Notes under the pieces: model-generated
The model's database searches: none
Seen by the model: only the letters and a program-made list of their open reading frames with translations
Told to the model about the DNA's origin: nothing
Shown: piece by piece, positions 24,757-32,337 of the stretch
Numbering within the stretch: the stretch's first letter is position 1
How the letters are laid out: each line of letters opens with the position of its first letter
DNA from: JAHEDH01 sp965364515
Lineage (GTDB): Bacteria > Actinomycetota > Acidimicrobiia > Spongiisociales > ZC4RG35
Length of the DNA: 39,115 nt
Assembly (NCBI GenBank): GCA_965364515.1
Contig: CBDTXZ010000004.1
Coordinates: 1 to 39,115, forward strand
Reading direction: 5' to 3'
Translations under genes and position numbers: made by a program

Positions 24757-25752
24757 TCAGGCACCGTGGTGCGCGTGCGGGAAACGTTCGAGCCCGAGGC
24801 CCTCGATGATGTCGGCGTCGTCACGCCGGGATCCACGTCCGACCGGCAGGCCGACCCCGTCCACGATCCGGTTGAGCCCCTCGAACGCCGCCGCCACCGC
24901 AGCTGCGTCCGATGCTGCCGCCGGACCCAACTCGGCTGCGACGCGTTCGGCTGCGGTGGGATCCGCTGCGATGAGGTTCGCCCCGGCGCGTCCGAGCGAT
25001 GACAGCGCAAACCCGGCCTCGACCCTCGAATCGATCTCGGCGTTGCCGACCGCATTGATATCGACGTCCCTGCCGGTTGTCTCGGCGCTCCACCTGAGCA
25101 TCCGTGTGTGCGCAAGCGTTCAGTAGAAGCATTCGTTTCCATACGAGAGCACCGACGCCACCAATTCGATCTGAGTTCGATGGAGCCCACCTCGACGGAA
25201 GTCTGGGTCTGCCATGTCTTCGCCAGTCATGTAGAGCGTCTCGATCAGCGGGTAGGTCATGGCGTTCTCGTGCGGCACCAGTGCCTGCGTGAACGGAGGT
25301 ATCAGCGCCGATCCCACGCTGATCCACGAGCGGATCCTCTTGGGGCGCGGCTCGACCTGCTGCATCGTGGGCTTCCCAGGACGGGGTGGAGGAAGTTCGA
25401 ACGGGGTCACGCCGATGAGCCGAGCGAAGGTGTCGGCCATCACGACCCTGGCGGCGATCCCCATTGCCTCGACGTAGCGCTCCTCGTTGCCGAGCGACGA
25501 GACCATCGTCTCGATCCACTCGCGGCTCGTGGTCGCAGGGCGGGCTGCGATGCGCTCGACGATGTCGTCGGTCGGCTCGCCGGTGGGTTCGAGGTCGGCA
25601 CCGGATCTCGCCTGACGTGCACGGTGTGCCATCTGGAGGCGTTCACGTCCCGTGAACCACGTTCCCGGTCCTGCGAGGTGACTCCACGTCGCATCCAGGC
25701 GGTCCTCGATGTCCGGACGGACCGGGAAGGGAGAGCCGGAGGAGTCGATCAC
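24757..25752 (-). CDS. Alkylhydroperoxidase (AhpD/CMD)-like selenoprotein, UGA read through as Sec
   Basis: 331 aa if UGA at 25120-25122 is selenocysteine (U211). Before it the sequence reads QIELVASVLSYGNECFY; after it comes TLAHTRMLRW. C208-F-Y-U211 with H215 matches the AhpD/carboxymuconolactone-decarboxylase redox site E...CxxC...H, with Sec replacing the second Cys. The same frame continues for 120 coding-like residues to TGA at 24757-24759, and a SECIS-like hairpin lies 15 nt after the UGA. N-terminal W.HLAGPGTWFTG.ER (about 17-31) matches what I recall of the family named 'alkylhydroperoxidase-related (seleno)protein'. It probably reduces peroxides or transfers thiol electrons. Start GTG 25752 is leaderless (TACGAT 6 nt upstream). 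A premature stop is the alternative, but the exact position argues against it. No sel genes are in the window. Confidence 0.85.
25083..25104 (-). promoter_or_regulatory. Bacterial SECIS-like hairpin
   Basis: On the mRNA strand, CGG-A-UGCUC pairs with GAGCG-CCG: eight pairs (one U-G) with a single bulged A and the pentaloop AGGUG. It starts 15 nt after the UGA, and a G is the second loop base, within the spacing and loop preferences described for bacterial SECIS elements recognised by SelB. It is wholly within the coding region, as in other bacterial selenoprotein genes. Confidence 0.75.
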
Positions 25753-25758
25753 GGCCGG

Positions 25759-25764
25759 ATCGTA
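25759..25764 (-). promoter_or_regulatory. -10 element, leaderless selenoprotein gene
   Basis: TACGAT, 6 nt before GTG 25752; it helps choose GTG over the upstream in-frame ATG at 25797. Confidence 0.55.
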
Positions 25765-25874
25765 CCGCCACCCGCCATGTCCCCACTGCTTTCGCATTCA
25801 GTGGCGCTCTCGGGGAACGGCGACGATCCCCTGCCGGGTCATGTGCCGTCGCTGCGAAGTTCTGGCGACATCGG

Positions 25875-25880
25875 TAGGTT
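25875..25880 (+). promoter_or_regulatory. -10 element, leaderless MBL-fold gene
   Basis: TAGGTT, 7 nt before ATG 25888, divergent from the selenoprotein promoter. Confidence 0.55.
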
Positions 25881-25887
25881 CGGAGCC

Positions 25888-26517
25888 ATGACGACGATCA
25901 GAAGACTCACCCACTCTTGCGTGATCGTGACCGCAGACGATCACTCGACCCTCATCGATCCGGACTTCTTCACCTTCACCTCGGGCGCCATCGATCTGAA
26001 CTCGATCGGCGACGTCACCAGGGTGCTCATCACCCACGAGCACGGGGATCATGTCCACCCCGATTTCGTCCGGTGGCTCCGGGATCGCAGGTCGGATCTG
26101 GAGGTCTTCTCGAACCAGGCCGTTCAGACGATGCTCTCGAAGTCCGACATCGACGTCTCCACCGAAGTGCCAGCCGGGACGAAGGTCGAGGACCTCGTCC
26201 ACGAGCGGATCCCGAACGGCGCCACTCCGCCAAACAGGGCCTGGACCGTCGGCGAGCTGTTCACCCATCCCGGGGACAGCTACGGCCTCACGGTCTCGGC
26301 GCCGGTGCTCTCGCTGTCGCTGCTCGCTCCGTGGGGTTCTTCGACGGCGTCTGTCGACTTCGCCAAACGACTCGCCCCACGTCAGGTGATTCCGGCGCAT
26401 GACTTCTATCTGTCCGAACAGGGCCGAAGCTTCCTCCCGGGTCTGGTCGCAGGACCGCTCAGGGAGGCGGGGATCGAGTTCGTTCCGCTCGGCTGGGGTG
26501 ACAGCTACACGGTCTGA
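25888..26517 (+). CDS. Metallo-beta-lactamase-fold hydrolase (UlaG-like)
   Basis: 209 aa. LTHSCVIVTADDHSTLIDPDFFTF opens the fold as in UlaG-type proteins, ITHEHGDHVHPDF (about 49-61) is the HxHxDH metal motif, and the later metal ligands are H in ELFTHPGDSYG (about 131) and H in VIPAHDFY (about 171). It would use one or two metal ions to hydrolyse an ester, lactone or phosphoester; the substrate is unknown. ATG 25888 has no Shine-Dalgarno and is preceded by a -10 hexamer. It is divergent from the selenoprotein gene with 135 bp between starts, so regulation could be shared (inference), and convergent with the ATPase gene 4 bp away. Confidence 0.85.
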   Translation: MTTIRRLTHSCVIVTADDHSTLIDPDFFTFTSGAIDLNSIGDVTRVLITHEHGDHVHPDFVRWLRDRRSDLEVFSNQAVQTMLSKSDIDVSTEVPAGTKVEDLVHERIPNGATPPNRAWTVGELFTHPGDSYGLTVSAPVLSLSLLAPWGSSTASVDFAKRLAPRQVIPAHDFYLSEQGRSFLPGLVAGPLREAGIEFVPLGWGDSYTV

Positions 26518-26521
26518 GCGG

Positions 26522-27637
26522 TCATTCCTCGGCCGCCGCGGTGCAACGTGCGAGGGCGGCGTGCAGGTCCGATCTCTCGGACTCGTCGACCGAGTGCTCG
26601 TAGGCGAGAACGTCGCGCAGATGTCCGACCGCTTCACGATGGGCCCCCACCGCTTCCGCCGCCTCCGCCGCCCTGGGGCCGATCTCGATGATTCGCTCGA
26701 CATCTCCGGCTCCGACGGCGTGGTGCATGACCAGTGTGAGATCTTCGGATCCGGCCAGTTGGCCGAGGAGCTCTGCATGCACGAACCGCCGTCTGACCGG
26801 AGTCATCTCCTCGTAGAGCACCCGCCTGATCTTGTCGTGTCGACACCTCAGCCCAGACGGATCGACGATCACGAGTCCGCTTCGCTCGAGTGCTTCGGCC
26901 TGTGCCTCCCACGGCCGCCCCAGCGAGCTGAGCGTCGTGGTCGGCAGCCAACCGGGGCTGGCGGCGAGGAGCGCGACGATCGCCTGTCCATCGGGTGACA
27001 AGCGATCGAACCGCTCCAGAATCGTGGCTCCCACCGAGGCGAATGCTCCGTCCGAGTAGAAGGTCAACGCCAGAGGGTTGCCTCCGGTCGCTTCGAGCGC
27101 TGCGTCAGCTCGGTCCGGATCGTCGAAGAACCTGCCGACCTCGCCTCCGTCGAGCGGCGGAACGACCACCCGTGAGATCTGGGAAGGATCGACCGCATCC
27201 ACGAGCATCTCCAAGGATGGGTGCGTCGCAGGGCTGTGGTGATGGCCCAGGATCAGGCATACCCGGTGCGGAGGTCGCAGGAGCACGGCGGCGAGCCGCG
27301 CCGAGCCCTGGTCGATCCGGTCGGCATCGTCGATGAACAGCGATCGGCTCTGGACGTCGTCTCCGAAACCTGCCACCACCTGGTGGGCGGCCGTCTCGAG
27401 CCCATGTCTCTCGACAACGGCGTAGATGTCGACATCGACGAGACGAGCGAACGCCGAGAGCGGGCGCTGGGGCGTGATGTCACCGCAGCGGGTTCCGAAT
27501 GTCTGCCCTCGATCGCTCCAGTGATCGAGCAGCGTGGTCACGCCGCCACCTGCGATCGACGAAACCATCACCAGCTGCGAGCAAGCGACGGCAGTGTCGA
27601 GTTCGGTGATGATCCGGTCGCGGACGACTTCCTCCAC
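26522..27637 (-). CDS. STAND/LuxR-type ATPase-like protein without DNA-binding domain
   Basis: 371 aa. An N-terminal strand and loop, LVMVSSIAGGGVTTLLDHW (about 22-40), occupies the Walker A position but reads AGGGVTT where a P-loop needs a lysine. SLFIDDADRID (about 98-108) is an acceptable Walker B, followed by RVCLILGHHH (sensor-like). The winged-helix-like and helical segments that follow resemble the ATPase half of LuxR/LAL or STAND regulators, and the last ~70 residues look TPR-like. The protein stops there, with no LuxR helix-turn-helix. It may be a scaffolding or degenerate regulator. GTG 27637 is leaderless (TAGGAT 7 nt upstream). Confidence 0.62.
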   Translation of the reverse strand: MEEVVRDRIITELDTAVACSQLVMVSSIAGGGVTTLLDHWSDRGQTFGTRCGDITPQRPLSAFARLVDVDIYAVVERHGLETAAHQVVAGFGDDVQSRSLFIDDADRIDQGSARLAAVLLRPPHRVCLILGHHHSPATHPSLEMLVDAVDPSQISRVVVPPLDGGEVGRFFDDPDRADAALEATGGNPLALTFYSDGAFASVGATILERFDRLSPDGQAIVALLAASPGWLPTTTLSSLGRPWEAQAEALERSGLVIVDPSGLRCRHDKIRRVLYEEMTPVRRRFVHAELLGQLAGSEDLTLVMHHAVGAGDVERIIEIGPRAAEAAEAVGAHREAVGHLRDVLAYEHSVDESERSDLHAALARCTAAAEE

Positions 27638-27644
27638 GCTCGCG

Positions 27645-27650
27645 ATCCTA
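27645..27650 (-). promoter_or_regulatory. -10 element, leaderless ATPase-like gene
   Basis: TAGGAT, 7 nt before GTG 27637, so the gene can be transcribed apart from the upstream aldo/keto reductase. Confidence 0.55.
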
Positions 27651-27700
27651 CGCGCTCACGGCACGCGCCACGGCGACCTCTGCATCGGTGCTCTGTCCGA

Positions 27701-27714
27701 TCCGGAGAACCGGA
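27701..27714 (-). terminator. Possible terminator hairpin after the aldo/keto reductase gene
   Basis: TCCGG-loop-CCGGA (5-bp stem, 4-nt loop) about 12 nt past the aldo/keto reductase stop. Short and without a U-tract. Confidence 0.35.
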
Positions 27715-27726
27715 CCGGGTCCGAAC

Positions 27727-28692
27727 TCAGCCCTCGAGAATCGAGTCGATCCGGTCGAGGATCTCCTCGTCGAGCCTGTCCAGCACCTCGAGCGCCGCCA
27801 TGTTCTCGGTGACCTGGCTCGGCCGGCTCGCACCGGTGATGACCGACGTGACGTTCGGGTTCGACGCGCACCAGGCGATGGCGAGTTGGGCGAGCGAGCA
27901 GTCCAGTTCGTCGGCGACGTCGGCCAGTTGCTTGACTTGGGCATTTCTCGCCTCGTCGGTGAGCTGGCGACGCATTCCCTCGGACTGGTCGGCGCGGCTT
28001 CCCTCAGGGACCTGGCCCCCGATGTACTTGCCGGTGAGGAGGCCCGAGGCGAGCGGGCTCCATGTCGTGGTGCCGAGCCCGATGTCCTCGTACAGACGGG
28101 TGTACTCGTCCTCGACTCGATCGCGATGGAACATGTTGTATTGAGGCTGTTCGACCTGCGGCTTGTGGAGATGATGGCGCTCGGCGATCTCGTAGGCGGC
28201 ATAGATCTCAGCCGCCGACCACTCCGACGTGCCCCAGTAGTGGGCCTTCCCGTTGGAGACCATCTCCGACATGGCATAGACCGTCTCTTCGAGCGGCGTG
28301 TCCGGATCGGGCCGATGGCAGTAGGCGAGATCGACGTGGTCCAGTTGCAGCCGTTCGAGAGATGCGTCGATCGCCTCGACGAGGTACTTCCGATTGAGGG
28401 TGGCCCTGGTGTTCGGCCCGTCGTGGATCCCCCAGTAGAACTTCGTCGAGACCACGTAGGACCAGCGGGGCCATTGCAGCTCTCGGATGGCCTGTCCCAT
28501 GAGGGTCTCGGACTCGCCACCGGCATATGCCTCGGCGTTGTCGAAGAAGTTGACGCCGGCGTCTCTGGCGTTCTGCATGCATTGGAGGCTCTCGTCGAGG
28601 CCCATCTGGCCCCCGAACGTGATCCACGAGCCGAAGGACAGCACGCTCAGCTTCAGACCGGAGTCGCCCATCCGGCGGTATTGCATCTCCAT
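27727..28692 (-). CDS. Aldo/keto reductase (Kv-beta / YghZ-like)
   Basis: 321 aa. The catalytic tetrad of the AKR barrel is visible: Asp and Tyr in FFDNAEAYAGGESE (about 49-62), Lys in VVSTKFYWG (about 80-88) and His in AYCHRPD (about 123-129). The NADPH-binding loops include SPLASGLLTGKY (about 215-226) and SVITGASRPSQVTEN (about 283-297). Full-length similarity of this kind places it with potassium-channel beta-subunit-like reductases. It would reduce aldehydes or ketones with NADPH; the substrate is unknown. Start ATG 28692 is supported by AGGAG 5 nt upstream. Confidence 0.9.
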   Translation of the reverse strand: MEMQYRRMGDSGLKLSVLSFGSWITFGGQMGLDESLQCMQNARDAGVNFFDNAEAYAGGESETLMGQAIRELQWPRWSYVVSTKFYWGIHDGPNTRATLNRKYLVEAIDASLERLQLDHVDLAYCHRPDPDTPLEETVYAMSEMVSNGKAHYWGTSEWSAAEIYAAYEIAERHHLHKPQVEQPQYNMFHRDRVEDEYTRLYEDIGLGTTTWSPLASGLLTGKYIGGQVPEGSRADQSEGMRRQLTDEARNAQVKQLADVADELDCSLAQLAIAWCASNPNVTSVITGASRPSQVTENMAALEVLDRLDEEILDRIDSILEG

Positions 28693-28822
28693 CGTTTCTC
28701 CTTGGGGTTCTCGTCAACGGATCATGGCGGTTTCGACGGACGAAGCAAAACGGCCGTCCGTTCTCCGACGTCCGCGCCTGCGGGTGCTCGTCGGCTCGAG
28801 ATGATGCCCCGAACCCGACCGT

Positions 28823-28877
28823 CACCCACAGGCGCGAGACAGCCGACAGCCGAGAGCGGCGAGCCGCCAGGCTCGCC
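28823..28877 (-). terminator. Hairpin and heptamer 3' element
   Basis: On the minus strand, immediately after the stop of the 449-aa gene, comes a perfect 8-bp stem GGCGAGCC-TGGC-GGCTCGCC (28858-28877), then GCTCTCGGCTGTCGGCTGTC. It matches the 3' element after gdh (11880-11924) in order, loop and heptamer sequence. The stem is strong enough to act as a terminator; the heptamers take the place of a U-tract. Confidence 0.6.
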
Positions 28878-30227
28878 CTACTTCAGCAGCGGTGAGGCGC
28901 TCACGTTCGTCGGGATGTGATCGTCGCAGACGAGAACCACGCCTTCGGCCGATCCTCCGGGTGTGTAGTAGTGGGTCGCCGGCCTGCCGCACGGAAACGG
29001 GACCTCGTTGGGTGCCGTTCCGGGCTCGGAGTGGACACATCGGTTCTCGGTTGCGGTTCGGACGAACTGGTTGGATGTCGCCGTTGCCTCGGCAAGCGCC
29101 TCGTTCGCTGCGATCGTCGCCTGAGGGATGGGATCGTCGTAGTCGTATCCGAACTCGACCTCGGCGTCGCCCCACAGGCGCGCCCACGTCGCCAGGGCGT
29201 CGGCGACCCGGTCCTCGCTCCAACCCGGAGCCTGGATCATGAGGGTGTCGGTGTGTTCGGTGGCGAACTTCCGCAGCTCCGCCCATTCGTCCGAGGTCGG
29301 AGGCCGACCCCAGGGTGTTGCGAGTCCGGCCGGTTCGTATCCGTCGGACTTCCGGCTCAGGGCGATCACGAGGCGGTCGGGCGCGAGCCCGATGACGGTG
29401 GGGTCGGAGCGATCGAGACTCATGAGGCCGCCGTTGTCCGTCGTCGTGATCCAGGGATCGTCCCCTGAGCCGAGCGGGCCGATCGAGGCGAGGTAGACGA
29501 GGCCCTCGGCCGGTGATCGGAAGCGCACATCGATGTGGTCGCGGAAAGCCTCGACATTGTCGGAGTCCGGCCAGGTCAGATCTGCCTGGAACCAGGCGAT
29601 GGAAGCGAAGTCGGAGAGGATGTCGGCGATCTCGTCGTCGAACCCGACGAACGGCTCGTCGTCGCCGTCCTCGCCGGCGGTCAGCTCTTCGATCTCGGCT
29701 TCGGCGTCTTCGGACAGCGGAATCCACTCGAATTCGACGTCCTCCTCGAGCAGCGACGCCGTCCAGAGCCGGAGAGCTCGGGAGATCGTCTCGTGCGGGA
29801 ACGCCGGGTCGATCGAGTACCGCCCGTCGAGCGAGCGTGCCGCCTTCTCCATATCGAATGCGGTGGACGCATCCGGGACGGCGCTCGAGGAGATGCCCAC
29901 CGAGAATGCGGCCTGGCGACCGTTGCCGATCGAATGCAGCTCCACTGTGTGCGGGATGAAGAGGAGCTCCGGCTCGTCGGCGTCGGTCAGGATGACGAGG
30001 TCGTCCTCGGAGCGGAACCGACGGAAGCTTCGCAGACCTGGGTCGACAGGGATCGGCTGCACCGACCATCCCCAGGTGACGGCGCCATCTGTCGTCCGCA
30101 GGAACACGTCCATCGGGGCGCTCACGAGGTCGGAGCCGGTGATCGAGTCGGTGAACCACTCGACGGAGCTGCGTCCGTCGATGACGGAACGGAGATACTC
30201 GAGGGTTTCGTTCTGTGCATCGGACAT
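28878..30227 (-). CDS. Hypothetical protein with C-terminal Cys/His cluster
   Basis: 449 aa, acidic, no signal peptide or membrane segment. I do not recognise the family. The long middle part looks like a repeated alpha/beta unit: SEDDLVILTDADEPELLFIPH (about 70-90) and the later DRLVIALSRKSDGYEP share strand-loop features. The last ~60 residues hold a possible zinc site: RCVHSEPG, PFPCGRPATHYYT and LVCDDHI give C-x-H, C-x5-H and C-x2-H. The start is ATG 30227 with CAGACT 7 nt upstream. It follows the 215-aa membrane protein gene by 17 nt, so the two may form an operon. Confidence 0.65.
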   Translation of the reverse strand: MSDAQNETLEYLRSVIDGRSSVEWFTDSITGSDLVSAPMDVFLRTTDGAVTWGWSVQPIPVDPGLRSFRRFRSEDDLVILTDADEPELLFIPHTVELHSIGNGRQAAFSVGISSSAVPDASTAFDMEKAARSLDGRYSIDPAFPHETISRALRLWTASLLEEDVEFEWIPLSEDAEAEIEELTAGEDGDDEPFVGFDDEIADILSDFASIAWFQADLTWPDSDNVEAFRDHIDVRFRSPAEGLVYLASIGPLGSGDDPWITTTDNGGLMSLDRSDPTVIGLAPDRLVIALSRKSDGYEPAGLATPWGRPPTSDEWAELRKFATEHTDTLMIQAPGWSEDRVADALATWARLWGDAEVEFGYDYDDPIPQATIAANEALAEATATSNQFVRTATENRCVHSEPGTAPNEVPFPCGRPATHYYTPGGSAEGVVLVCDDHIPTNVSASPLLK

Positions 30228-30244
30228 GGGAAGCAGTCTGGCAG

Positions 30245-30892
30245 TCAGCGAACGACGAGCACGATTGCGGCCAGCAGGAACGCCGCGACCCCGATCATCA
30301 GGACCCGCACCGGCGAGAACTGCTCCGGGAACTTCGACTCGAACTCGGGCTCCAAGAGCCCGATGCCTCCTGCCAGCACGGCAAGCGCTCCAACGATGCT
30401 GAGCAGGAGCACCGAGACCGTTGGGAAGACGAATGCGAGTACCAGCGCCACGCCGACCCCGATCCACTGGTTCCGGTCCAGACGGATCTGCGAGAGCCCG
30501 GCCCGTACATCCGACACGTACGGGTCGATGTCCGACGCGATCTCCTTGGCGATCTCCTCGGCAGAGCGCGATTCCTTCGCCGGCTTGGGCTCGTCGGTGC
30601 CAGGTGTGGGCTCTGCGGCCTGGATTCGACGTTCCGTGGCTCGGTTCTGCTCACGGAGGCCGACGGCTCGGGCGAGCGAATCGTTGTTCTCCACCACCAT
30701 CAGGAGCACGCCGTCCTCGACCGACATCACGATGCCGTCGCGGGCACGTCTGAATCCGGCGCTCGACAGCGTCCACTGGCCGATGGGCTGTTGACGTGAC
30801 GAGATGACGATTCGCCCGTCGTCGACGGTGATCACTGCAGGCAGTACGTTCGGGTCGCCTTCCAGCTGGATGGTTCCGTTGTAGACCGGCAT
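30245..30892 (-). CDS. Hypothetical membrane protein
   Basis: 215 aa. The N-terminal ~80 residues are a soluble beta-rich domain (YNGTIQLEGDPNVLPAVITV, then GRIVISSRQQPIGQW), followed by a charged Glu/Lys/Pro linker (about 80-125) and two to three membrane segments at the C-terminus (GVGVALVLAFVFPTVSVLLL, SIVGALAVLAGGIGLL, and VLMIGVAAFLLAAIVLVV). I do not know the family. A start at ATG 30892 has CATCAT 6 nt upstream, a weak form of the local -10 pattern. Divergent or same-strand neighbours give no functional hint. Confidence 0.6.
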   Translation of the reverse strand: MPVYNGTIQLEGDPNVLPAVITVDDGRIVISSRQQPIGQWTLSSAGFRRARDGIVMSVEDGVLLMVVENNDSLARAVGLREQNRATERRIQAAEPTPGTDEPKPAKESRSAEEIAKEIASDIDPYVSDVRAGLSQIRLDRNQWIGVGVALVLAFVFPTVSVLLLSIVGALAVLAGGIGLLEPEFESKFPEQFSPVRVLMIGVAAFLLAAIVLVVR

Positions 30893-30944
30893 GACACCAT
30901 GATGGCCGATCGACGCGACGATCGGCGGCTTTCTCGGCGTCGGA

Positions 30945-31373
30945 TCAGCCGTAGAGCTTCTTGTCGGCTGCGGCGAGCCGGTCCGCCAACTGGGCCATCA
31001 CGCGTCTGGCGAGGGCGGGGGAGTCGCCGATGAGACCGAGGAAGTGTCGACGGGGAACCTCCAACACGGTGCCGTTGGTGGTGGCGACGACGGTGGCGTT
31101 GCGAGGGGCATCGGAGATCAATGCGAGCTCTCCCACCACGTCGCCGGGCCCCAGCTCCGCGACTTTGCGGTTGTTCCTGCGGACGATGGCCTCGGCGGTC
31201 ACGAGGATGTAGGCGGCGGGAGCGGGGTCGTCCTGGAAGACGATCACTTCGCCGCTCGAGACTTCGGTCTCATCCGCTGCACGCGCGACGGCCGTGAGGT
31301 CCTTCTTGGACATGCCCTCGAACAGCGGGATCTTCCTGAGAAACTCGACCTTGTCGGACTGACGTTTGAGCAT
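30945..31373 (-). CDS. Small cyclic-nucleotide-binding-domain protein
   Basis: 142 aa. A single CNB domain: FLRKIPLFEGMSKKDLTAVARAADE (about 11-35), then GEVIVFQDDPAPAAYILV and the phosphate-binding cassette GELALISDAPRNATVVA (about 84-100), with the conserved Glu and Arg. There is no helix-turn-helix after it; the last residues form a helix ending DKKLYG. Such stand-alone CNB proteins in actinobacteria are probable cAMP sensors with unknown partners. ATG 31373 has GAGGAG a few nt upstream; a longer frame back to 31415 is unsupported. Confidence 0.83.
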   Translation of the reverse strand: MLKRQSDKVEFLRKIPLFEGMSKKDLTAVARAADETEVSSGEVIVFQDDPAPAAYILVTAEAIVRRNNRKVAELGPGDVVGELALISDAPRNATVVATTNGTVLEVPRRHFLGLIGDSPALARRVMAQLADRLAAADKKLYG

Positions 31374-31396
31374 CGCTCTCCTCGACGGCTGCGTCC

Positions 31397-31402
31397 ACCA
31401 TA
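31397..31402 (-). promoter_or_regulatory. Candidate -10 element of the CNB gene
   Basis: TATGGT on the minus strand 23 nt upstream of ATG 31373, leaving a short leader with the ribosome-binding site. Confidence 0.35.
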
Positions 31403-31478
31403 GAGCCGACCCCATCCTGCTGCTCTGGAGAGCGGCGACGAATCACGACGACGTCGACGAGCCACCTGACCGCTTCGA

Positions 31479-31484
31479 TACCCT
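31479..31484 (+). promoter_or_regulatory. -10 element, leaderless amidase (PGRP) gene
   Basis: TACCCT, 6 nt before ATG 31491. Confidence 0.55.
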
Positions 31485-31490
31485 CGTGCA

Positions 31491-32309
31491 ATGGGTCACC
31501 GTCAACCGGATGCGACGCGGAGACGACTGCTCGCCGCGCTCGGCGCCTTGGGGGGTTCCGCAGTGCTCGGCTCGCTCGTCAGGGGACTCGAAGCTCCTGC
31601 CTCCGGGCCCACCGGGTCGACGACGACGTCTCGCGTCGTCGTTCCGGACGTCACGACGACGTCGGTCGCTCGGGTGTCTTCGACGGTTCCTCCTCCGCCT
31701 TCACCCGAGCCCGATCCTCCGGCGTCGACTGTCGCGTCGGTCGACGTGGTCGTTGCGTGTCGCGCTGCCTGGGGTGCAGCGCCTGCGGGCGGTGGGATGG
31801 AGCCACACCAACCGGTCCGCTTGACGCTGCACCACACCGCCGTCAGCCAGACGTCGCTCACCCAGGGGCCGGAGCGCGCCCGTCGGCATCAGCGCTACCA
31901 CCAGTCGCTCGGCTGGCCCGACCTCGCGTACCACTTCCTGGTCGATCGTGCCGGTCTTGCCTATGAGGGCCGAGATGTCGCATTTCGCGGTGACACGGGC
32001 ACCGAATACGACCCGACCGGTCACTTCCTGGTGTGTATGGAAGGCGACTTCGACGACCAGGAACCGACGACCGCCCAGATCGCGACGACCGTCGGGCTCT
32101 TCGCGTGGGCTTCGCAGGAGTACGGGATCGACCCGGCGACGCTCGCGGGGCACGGCGACTACGCCGAGACGACCTGCCCGGGTGCCTTCGTCCTCGACCA
32201 CATGCCCTCGATGGCCGGAGCGATCGCCATCGCCGGGTCGGTGTCGCTCGACCTGCGGTGCGGTCTCGATGGCGAGGGTCTGGTCGCCTCCATCGAGGCC
32301 GGAGACTGA
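31491..32309 (+). CDS. Tat-exported N-acetylmuramoyl-L-alanine amidase (PGRP fold)
   Basis: 272 aa. RRRLLAALGALGGSAVLGSL (about 10-29) is a twin-arginine signal. A Thr/Ser/Pro-rich linker (about 35-82) follows, then a PGRP/Amidase_2 domain: RLTLHHTAVSQTS with the first zinc His (about 110-122), YHFLVDRAGLAYEGRD, and GHGDYAETTCPG, where H and C supply the other zinc ligands and the catalytic region. It would cleave the lactyl bond between muramic acid and L-alanine in the cell wall. It is followed 28 nt later by the beta-lactamase-fold gene with its own -10 element. Confidence 0.88.
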   Translation: MGHRQPDATRRRLLAALGALGGSAVLGSLVRGLEAPASGPTGSTTTSRVVVPDVTTTSVARVSSTVPPPPSPEPDPPASTVASVDVVVACRAAWGAAPAGGGMEPHQPVRLTLHHTAVSQTSLTQGPERARRHQRYHQSLGWPDLAYHFLVDRAGLAYEGRDVAFRGDTGTEYDPTGHFLVCMEGDFDDQEPTTAQIATTVGLFAWASQEYGIDPATLAGHGDYAETTCPGAFVLDHMPSMAGAIAIAGSVSLDLRCGLDGEGLVASIEAGD

Positions 32310-32324
32310 ACGACCCGGTGCGGC

Positions 32325-32330
32325 TATGTT
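32325..32330 (+). promoter_or_regulatory. -10 element, leaderless beta-lactamase-fold gene
   Basis: TATGTT, 7 nt before ATG 32338; the ATG inside it (32326) is in frame but is the less likely start. Confidence 0.5.
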
Positions 32331-32337
32331 CGCAGCC

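Noticed and set aside
25099..25122. UGA as a genuine stop, a sequencing error or a pseudogene mutation
   Set aside because: The codon falls exactly on the redox-Cys position, the downstream frame is intact without any shift, and a SECIS-like hairpin follows; a random nonsense mutation would rarely meet all three.
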